Program-made: the position numbers and the translations under genes
The notes under the pieces: model-generated
The model's input: the letters and a program-made list of their open reading frames with translations, nothing else
Told to the model about the DNA's origin: nothing
The model's database searches: none
Shown here: positions 57,112 to 64,000 of the stretch, in pieces
Numbering within the stretch: position 1 is the stretch's first letter
Layout: each line of letters begins with the position of its first letter
Source: Cryptomeria japonica
Taxonomy: Eukaryota > Streptophyta > Pinopsida > Cupressales > Cupressaceae
DNA length: 64,000 nucleotides
Assembly (NCBI RefSeq): GCF_030272615.1
Contig: NC_081408.1
Coordinates: forward strand, 62,242,614-62,306,613
Direction: 5' to 3'

Positions 57112-58633
57112 TATTGGTATTATAACAGACAAGAAGAAGGTTGGCATTCCAATTACAATGAGAGATTGTTGGCATTTCAATAAGGATATTCAGAAGGTTG
57201 TTGATGACTATGGATATAACTGATTAATGATCACTATCTTAATATTATTATTTTGTCATTGATGTCAAAAAATTGATTTTCTAATTCAGTATGATGTTAC
57301 CATATCTTAAGAAGTATGATTTGATGAGTATAAAGATGTCGCTAAAAGACATAGAAAGAATATGATGAATAAGGGGATAAGTTATTCAATGGGAAACTAT
57401 TACCGAGTCAAAAAATGATGAGATCATGATGTTTAGATTGTTTTGATATCCTACATATGCTATTGTTTGAAAGGTTAATACTACACTATGTTACTAAGCA
57501 AAGAACCTAGTCGGTAAACCCTAAAGTTATCGCTATCGGTTAACGAAGGCAGAATGTCTACCGAGTGAAGTTTAGTATTTATCAAGTTACAACCGAGCTA
57601 TAACAAAATGCATTAAATGTTTACATGTGATATTTAATGAAGGAAGCTGATGAGCTGGAGTGAATTAAATGATTGGTAAGTCGTGTATGAAGATTGTTAA
57701 AGAATCTATGGTAGAGAAAGGTCGGCAGGAAGATCTACAGCTCAGATTGAACCACAATACCCTAACACATGTTCCAAGGTAAAAATGCAAGTTCCAAGGT
57801 AGGGTAAAATGTTTTAAGATCAAAGGATACATTGAACCTAGACAAGATTGAAGATCTAATGGCTATGATTGATCATGGGAAATGTGATCAAGGAGATTAA
57901 GCGGTTAGAAGATTGTTTATAAATAGGAAACTATTGATAAACAATGCATATAGGCAAGTGTATGCACAGGGATGCTACATAGTGATTACCGAGCATAAAA
58001 GCTTGAAGACCTATTTTGATAACAGAGTATAGATGCCCAACAAATAGACAAGATTAGTTCTATGTCTAAATTGTATTGAACAAATAGGAATCTACTTTAG
58101 CATTTTTATATGTGAAATTCCAGACATATTTTTATTACTGTTATTTTGAGAAGTAGCAGAAAATTTCTTAACCGAGTGGACTTAATAGTCTGATATGTAA
58201 ATCCTCTAGCAAGGTGACATTCTTATTGCGTGTTTGAAATCCTTTAACAAGGTCACTTCTAACAAAGTGAAGATCCTAATAGATTTGAGGGCAATCCCTT
58301 AACCGGGTCACATCTAGCAATGTGTTTGTAATCTTTAACATGATTTGCTTTTAACCGAGCATACTCTAGAAGATTATATTTCTTAGTGGGTCTGAAATCC
58401 CACAGTGGTTTTTCCCTATTTGGGTTTCCACGTTAAATCTTGTGTTATGAGGTTTATATTGTTCATATGCTTTTGAGTTTGCATGTTTGATATTTTTGGT
58501 TATATGACTGATATATATGTTACCGAGGTTGAATCTGATGTTTTTATGGATGATTAAGTTTGTATGATTCACCTCCCCACTCTCATCTTGTTGGCTATTG
58601 GATCTGTACTTAGGTTAAGTATCAGAACTATCA
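57112..58633 (+). repeat. 5' LTR of E
   Basis: Matches 62402-63923 in full. The first two bases are TA instead of TG. It includes the row of AAATCCTTTAACAAGGTCAC-like repeats (58195-58350) and the GTTTTTCCCTATTTGGGTTT box (58408-58427). It ends ...AGAACTATCA. Confidence 0.9.
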
Positions 58634-58635
58634 AT

Positions 58636-58647
58636 TGGTATTAGATC
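58636..58647 (+). promoter_or_regulatory. primer-binding site of E, decayed
   Basis: TGGTATTAGATC, two mismatches from TGGTATCAGAGC, two bases after the 5' LTR. Confidence 0.75.
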
Positions 58648-58697
58648 ATTGGACTCTGAAAGGAAAGTTTAAAGGCACTTGAGTTAAAGAGCCAAAG

Positions 58698-60012
58698 ATG
58701 TATAAGAGGGATGCACCGAAGCTGAATAAGTCAAGTTTCTCTACATGGCAAAAAAGGATGAAGCTGCATCTATCAGTAATTGGAGAATATGTTGTCTATT
58801 ATCTAGAGAATGATTTCATCACACCAAACACCTATCCATTGACAATGGAAGAGATAAAGGAAAAGAAAGAACATATTCAAGCAATGATTGAAATAACATT
58901 TGCATTGACTGACTCAGAGTTTAATGATCTAGAAGGCTACAATGATGCAAAGGCAATATGGACTAAGCTCATATCTATATATGGAGGAGATGAACATGTT
59001 CAAAGAGAAAAAGTGGATATTTTAAGAGGCCAACTTGAATCTATGAGGATGAATGAAGGTGAGAACATAACCCAGTATAGCACAAGACTAAAAGATAAAA
59101 GAGATTGTAAATCAAATCAAAGGAGTAGGAGGAACTATTGAAGAAAAGGATTTAACAAGTAAGTTGTTAAGAACCCTTCTACCTGCCTATGCAATCCAAG
59201 TCTCTGCAATCAATGAATTGAGGTTTGTACCCAATATGCCAGTTTCTTTAGATGCTACTACTGGTAAGCTACATGCATTTGAGTTAAGTAACTTTGATAA
59301 CAGTGGGTCATTGGTAAATAAAGTTGAATCTGCATTAAGTTATTTTCATATTGATGAAACTGATGATTACAATGATAGAAAGTATAAGTAATCTGAAGTG
59401 AATCACAGTGGAGCAAGTGAAATATTTTGTAAAAACATGGAGGAGGTACACAAATTATATGAGGAAATCAGAAAGCAAGAAGAGTTTGAAGCACTATTAG
59501 CTAGAAGGCTACCGAGAGGAAAAGGTAAGTATAAAGGAAAGCTACCTTTAAAATGTTTCAATTGTGATACTAAGAGAGATTATCAAGATGACAGACAAAA
59601 GGATAATCATTACAGAGGACAAAGAGACTTCAAGAAAAGAGATAAAAGGACATGCCTAATAGCTGATGAGGAATCTAATGATGATAAATCAGACGAAACT
59701 GATATAAAGGAAGTTGTTTATGTGGCTATCAAAGATGGATCAGATGAAGAAAGGTATGAAGAAAAAGCTTTAATATCTCATATAAATACTAATGATTCTT
59801 GGATCATAGATAGTGGTTGCTCACATCACATGAGAGGTGATAAACACAAGTTTATTGAATTAGATGATTATGATGGAGGCTATGTAAGATTTGGTAATGA
59901 TGCACCATGTCTGGTAAGAGGTAAAGGATCCATAACACTTCTTGACAATGCTAAATGTAATGATGTTTATTGGGTTGAAGGTTTGAAATACAATTTGTTG
60001 AGTGTAGCATAG
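58698..60012 (+). pseudogene. copia gag and protease of E
   Basis: Gag starts MYKRDAPKLNKSSFSTWQKR and includes AIWTKLISIYGGDEHVQREK and MRMNEGENITQYSTRLKD. A frameshift near 59100 is followed by LLRTLLPAYAIQVSAINELR in another frame. The zinc knuckle is damaged: only CFNC remains before DTKRDYQDD, as if about ten codons with the His and last Cys were lost. The protease motif WIIDSGCSHHMRGDKHKF near 59800 is intact, then VYWVEGLKYNLLSVA before a stop at 60010. Confidence 0.85.
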
Positions 60013-61239
60013 CTAAACAACATAGGTTACCGAATAGAGTTTGAAAAAGGAATTGTCAAAGTTCATGAAAAGCATGGAAAGTTAGCTGCTACCGGCACAC
60101 AAACAAGAGGTAATACATTTCATCTTGACTCAACTCAGAATAAATGTCTATATGCAAGGATAGATGATACCTGGTTATGGCATAAAAGGTTTTGTCATCT
60201 TAATTTTGATAATCTGATCAAAATAAGTAAGAAGCACCGAGTAAGAGGTCTACCGAGTCTTGAAAAACCTAAGACTGCTATGTGCCGAGGATGCCAGATG
60301 GGTAAGATGACAAAATCAAGCTTTACAAGTAAGTCCTACACTTCTAAGGGAATTTAAGATCTTGTGCATATTGATCTTTGTGGTCCTAAGAAAGTTTAGA
60401 GTTATTATGGTGATAAATATTTCATATTATTTGTGGATGATTACTCAAGATTGATGTCAGTAATGTTTTTTAAAGAAAAATCAGAAGCTTTTCAAATATT
60501 TAAATGGTACAAGGCTAGAGTTGAAAATGAAATAGGAAGACAACTGAAATGTCTCAGATCAGATAGAGGAGGAGAGTTTACTTCTGATGAGTTCAACTTA
60601 TTTTGCAATGATCATGGTATAAAAAGACAAGTCTCTGCGCTAAGAACTCCACAACAGAATGGGATAGCTAAGAGAAGGAATAGATCTATTATGGATTGTG
60701 CCAGAACCTTGATGATTGAAAAGAAAGTTCCACAAACATTTTGGAGAGAAGCAATAAGCACAGTTGTTTACACCTTGAACCAAGTTCAATTGAAGAAAGG
60801 TACTTTGAAGACACCTTATGAAATTTGGTATGACAAGAAACCTAATGTAAGTTATTTTAAAATCTTTGGGAGTAGATTCTATGTTCACAAAGATGATAGA
60901 AATGGTAAGTTTGATCAAAAAAGTGAAGAAGGAATGTTTCTAGGTTATTCTTCTAGAAGCAAAGCATTTAAATGTTTGATCAAATCATCAAACAAAATAG
61001 TAGAAAGTGCAAATGTGAAAATTGATGAATTTGTAGAAAGAAATGATGAAGGAAACTCCAAAGAACCAGAAGATTATGAAGAATTTGTCTATGTGCAACC
61101 AAGAAGTCCTACTGAGATAACTATTGAAGAAAATGCAAAAAATATCCAGTTACCGAGTGATGAAGAAGATCATATAGAGCCTACTAAGCTTGTATTAGCA
61201 AGTATGTCAGAAGACATCATGTACCAAGTTAGATTATAG
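60013..61239 (+). pseudogene. copia integrase of E, catalytic glutamate replaced
   Basis: WHKRFCHLNFDNLIKI and CRGCQMGKMTKSSF form the zinc-binding start. LVHIDLCGPKKV carries the first Asp, LKCLRSDRGGEFTSDEFNLF the second. The third catalytic position reads QQNGIAKRRNRS, with Lys (AAG at 60670-60672) where Glu is expected, a single G-to-A change. The rest (TFWREAISTVVYTLNQVQLK, GMFLGYSSRSKAFKCL) is well preserved. Stops at 60356 and 60397. Integrase activity would be lost. Confidence 0.85.
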
Positions 61240-62212
61240 GAGATAAGGATGATCTAGTGATGACAAGGAACAAACTGAGACATAACACATGTTTGATATC
61301 TAAATTTGAACCGAGAATAGTGAAAAAGGCATTTAACAATGAAGATTAGATAAATGCTATGACAGAAGAGATTGATCAAATCAAGAAGAATGAGACATGG
61401 ACACTGGTCCCAAGACCGAAGGACAAAAATGTAATCGATACAAAGTGGATCTTCAGAAACAAGCTAAATGAAAAAGGTGAGGTCATTCTGAACAAAGCAA
61501 GACTAGTTTGCAAAGGTTATGCCCAAGAAGAAGAAATTGATTATGGTGAGACTTTTGCACCTGTAGCAAGACTTGAAGGATTAAGAACATTGTTGGCATA
61601 TGCTGCTTACAAGAATTTCAAGGTATATCAAATGGATGTCAAATCTGCATTTCTGAATGGTATATTAGAAGAAAAAGTTTTCATTGAACAACCTGAAGGA
61701 TTTGTTGAAGGAGAAAATAATGATCAGGTATGGAAATTGAACAAAGCTTTATATGGTTTGAAACAAGCACCTAGAGCATGGTATGAGAGATTGCACTCTT
61801 ATTTGATTAAAATTGGTTTTATAAGGACAAGCGAAAACAAAAATATGTACATGAAAAATGATGAAAATGGAATACTGATCTTAGCCATATTTGTTGATGA
61901 TATTATCTTTAGTGGAAATGACTCTCTATGCAAGAACTTTAAAAATGAAATGAGTAAAGAATTTGAGATGTCATTAATCAATGAGATAAAATATTTTATA
62001 GGTCTACAGATACTGCAAATGAAAGATGAGATTTTCATTACCCAATCCAAGTACATAAAGGAAATCTTGAAGAAATTTGGAATGGAGGATTCAAAACTAG
62101 TAAGTACTCCTATGACTACCAACTGTAAACTATCAAAGAATGATGAATCGGCTTCTATTGATGAGACACTTTACTAATCTATGATTGGAAAGTTGCAATA
62201 TGTTGTTCACAG
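61240..62212 (+). pseudogene. copia reverse transcriptase of E, RNase H missing
   Basis: After a frameshift near 61215 the RT reads [60 protein letters not shown] and [20 protein letters not shown]. The catalytic box is FVDD (61890-61901), preceded by LAIF. It continues to STPMTTNCKLSKNDES and a stop at 62175, then SMIGKLQYVVHR, where homology ends at about 62212. RNase H (roughly 0.9 kb in D) is absent. Confidence 0.85.
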
Positions 62213-62401
62213 GAAATAACTTCTTATAGGAACAAATTATATTTTAGTTCTTTTCTTTTTGGCATTGTTGTCAAAGGGGGAGAATACCTATGAAAGGGGG
62301 AGAATACATAAGGAGAGCATTTCAGCATTTTAGAATCACAACAATTTAAATCTATTAAGGTCAAATCAATTGGTTTTTCCATCAATGCCAAAGGGGCAAA
62401 T
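62213..62401 (+). promoter_or_regulatory. deletion junction and three purine tracts of E
   Basis: After the truncated RT, GTCAAAGGGGGAGAATAC (about 62269-62286) and GAAAGGGGGAGAATAC (about 62293-62308) occur in tandem. A third tract, CCAAAGGGGCAAAT, abuts the LTR at 62402. Only the last can define the LTR edge. Confidence 0.65.
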
Positions 62402-63923
62402 TGTTGGCATTATAACAGACAAGAAGAAGGTTGGCATTCCAATTACAATGAGAGATTGTTGGCATTTCAATAAGGATATTCAGAAGGTTATTGATGACTA
62501 TGGATATAATTGATTAAGGATGATCACTGTCTTAATATTATTATTTTGTCATTGATGTCAAGAAATTGATTTTCTAACTTAGTATGATGTTGCCATATCT
62601 TAAGAAGTATGATTTGATGAGTATAAAGATGTCGGTAAAAGACACAAAAAGAATATGATGAATAAGGGGATAAGTTATTCAATGGGCAACTATTATCGAG
62701 TCAAGCAATGATGAGATCATGATGTTTAGATTGTTTTGATATCCTACATATGCTATTGTTTGAAAGGTAAATACTACACTATGTGACTAAGCAAAGAACC
62801 TAGTCGGTAAACCCTAGGGTTATCGCTATCAGTTAATGAAGGCAGAATGTCTACCGAGTGAAGTTTAGTATTTACCAAGTTACAGTCGAGCTATAACAGA
62901 ATACATTAAATGTTTACATGTAATATTTAATGAAGGAAGCTGATGAGTTGGAGCGAATTAAATGATTGGTAAGCCGTGTATGAAGATTGTTAACGAAAAT
63001 ATGGTAAAGAAAGGTTGACAGGAAGATCTATAGCTCTGATTGAACCACAATATCCTAACACAAGTTCCAAGGTGAAAATGCAAGTTCCAAGGTGGGGTAA
63101 AACATTTTTAGATTGAATGATACATTGAACCTGGACAAGATTGAAGATCTGATGGCTATGATTGATCATGGGAAATGTGATCAAGGAGATTAAGTGGTTA
63201 GAAGATTGTTTATAAATAGGAAACTATTGATAAACAATGCATGCGGGCAAGTGTATGCATAGGGATGCTACATAGTGATTACCGAGCACAGAAGCTGAAG
63301 ACCTATTTTGATAATAGAGTATAGATGCCCAACAGATAGACAAGATTAGTTCTATGTCTAAATTATATTGAACAAATAGGAATTTGCTTTAGCATTTTTA
63401 GATGTGAAGTTGCAAACATAGTTTTATTACTATTATTTTGAGAAGTAGCAGAAAATCTCTTAACTGAGTGGACTTAATAGTCTTATATGTAAATCCTCTA
63501 GCAAGGTGACATTCTTATTAAGTGTTTGAAATCCTTTAACAAGGTCACTTCTAACAAAGTGAAGATCCTAACAGATCTGAGGGAAATCCCTTAACCGGGT
63601 CACATCTAGCAAAGTGTTTGTAATCTTTAACAGGATTTGCTTTTACCTGAGCATACTCTAGAAGAGTATATTTCTTAGTGGGTCCAAAATCCCATAGTGG
63701 TTTTTCCCTATTTGGGTTTCCATGTTAAATCTGGTGTTATGAGGTTTATATTGTTCATATGCTTTTGAGTTTGCATGTTTGACAGTTCTGGTTATATGAC
63801 TGATATATATGTTACCAAGGTTGAATCTGATGTTTTTATGGATGATTAAGTTTGTATGATTCACCCCCCCTCTCATCTTGTTGGCTATTGGATCTGTACT
63901 TACGTTAAGTATCAGAACTATCA
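62402..63923 (+). repeat. 3' LTR of E
   Basis: TGTTGGCATTATAACAGAC...AGAACTATCA, 1522 bp, equal in length to the 5' LTR, followed by TTCTC (63924-63928). Confidence 0.9.
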
Positions 63924-64000
63924 TTCTCACCATCTACTAAGGGTAATCTACATGATATTCAACTTGCTGCAATACTCCCAAAGGGTTACTTCTTAGTTGG
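63924..64000 (-). other. continuation of F leader
   Basis: After the TTCTC duplication the sequence returns to element F. Too short to show the F primer site or 5' LTR, and no gene is visible. Confidence 0.5.

Larger units (their letters stand above)
57112..63923 (+). mobile_element. Ty1/copia element 'E', internally deleted, with perfect target duplication
   Basis: Sense-strand element with LTRs 57112-58633 and 62402-63923 (both 1522 bp), flanked by TTCTC on each side. Internal order is primer site, gag, protease, integrase and RT, then an abrupt loss of RNase H near 62213 before the polypurine tracts. Three frames are used because of two frameshifts. LTR differences in the ~230 bp I compared are about 4%, fewer than in D, so E looks like the younger insertion in F. 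Confidence 0.9.
45062..64000 (-). mobile_element. copia-like non-autonomous element 'F' (5' end beyond window)
   Basis: F is inserted in RNase H of G. Its 3' LTR (45062-45858) is followed by a polypurine tract, a non-coding strip, and one very long minus-strand frame in two parts (46126-48398 and 55847-56871) with a leader (56872-57111, and 63924 onward). Elements D and E are inserted inside it. No gag, protease, integrase or RT motif is visible in its own sequence, so it depended on other elements. LTR style and purine tract resemble copia. The 5' LTR is not in the window. Confidence 0.65.

Noticed and set aside
1-64000. A host gene, endogenous pararetrovirus or DNA transposon
   Set aside because: All RT-bearing regions have the domain order of gypsy, copia or LINE elements. 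No movement or coat protein, transposase or intron-exon gene structure was seen. The PMD frame is best explained as part of gypsy R.
1-64000. tRNA genes, rRNA or CRISPR-like arrays
   Set aside because: No cloverleaf with intact A and B boxes, no rRNA segments and no regularly spaced identical repeats. The ~80 bp repeats at 39370-39950 are too divergent and have no spacers.

Overview
This is eukaryotic, AT-rich plant DNA made almost entirely of decayed, nested retrotransposons. I see no host protein-coding gene, rRNA, tRNA or CRISPR. Plant Ty3/gypsy and Ty1/copia families, initiator-Met-tRNA primer sites in copia elements, a plant mobile domain (PMD) reading frame and multi-kilobase element remnants point to a seed plant with a very large genome. 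A gymnosperm such as a conifer is my inference, not something the sequence proves.

Layout. 1-13444: the 3' part of a large Ty3/gypsy element (+): gag, protease, G-patch-like segment, reverse transcriptase (RT), RNase H and integrase to 7264. Next come an antisense PMD reading frame (about 8555-10507) with an apparent promoter of its own, then the 3' LTR (12033-13444). 13504-16886: a 5'-truncated LINE (-). 16981-18987: two copies of an ~870 bp direct repeat separated by a SINE-like segment, then a long CT microsatellite.

20221-38622: an old copia element (-, 'J') with three later changes. A gypsy element sits in its 3' LTR, present both as a solo LTR (20723-21922) and as a gag-protease-only copy (23106-30364). 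A second copia ('K', 5' half at 31496-34906) interrupts its RT. Part of its 3' end is duplicated. 38623-40567 is an unclassified LTR-like block with ~80 bp degenerate tandem repeats.

40568-64000: a gypsy chromovirus (-) arranged integrase-LTR-gag. Its RNase H is interrupted by element 'F', a copia-like non-autonomous element that carries a long reading frame I do not recognise. F is interrupted twice: by copia 'D' (48399-55846), whose target-site duplication (TSD) allows F's frame to be rejoined, and by copia 'E' (57112-63923), which has a perfect 5-bp TSD and LTRs of equal length.

No element can make a full set of proteins. Every coding region carries stops, frameshifts, deletions or mutated catalytic residues. 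Most in-frame stops occur where a CGA, CAG or CAA codon is expected, as methyl-cytosine deamination would produce. The most unusual items are F's unknown long frame, the antisense PMD frame with its own promoter and repeat-rich leader, and the twice-present gypsy insertion at one copia site.
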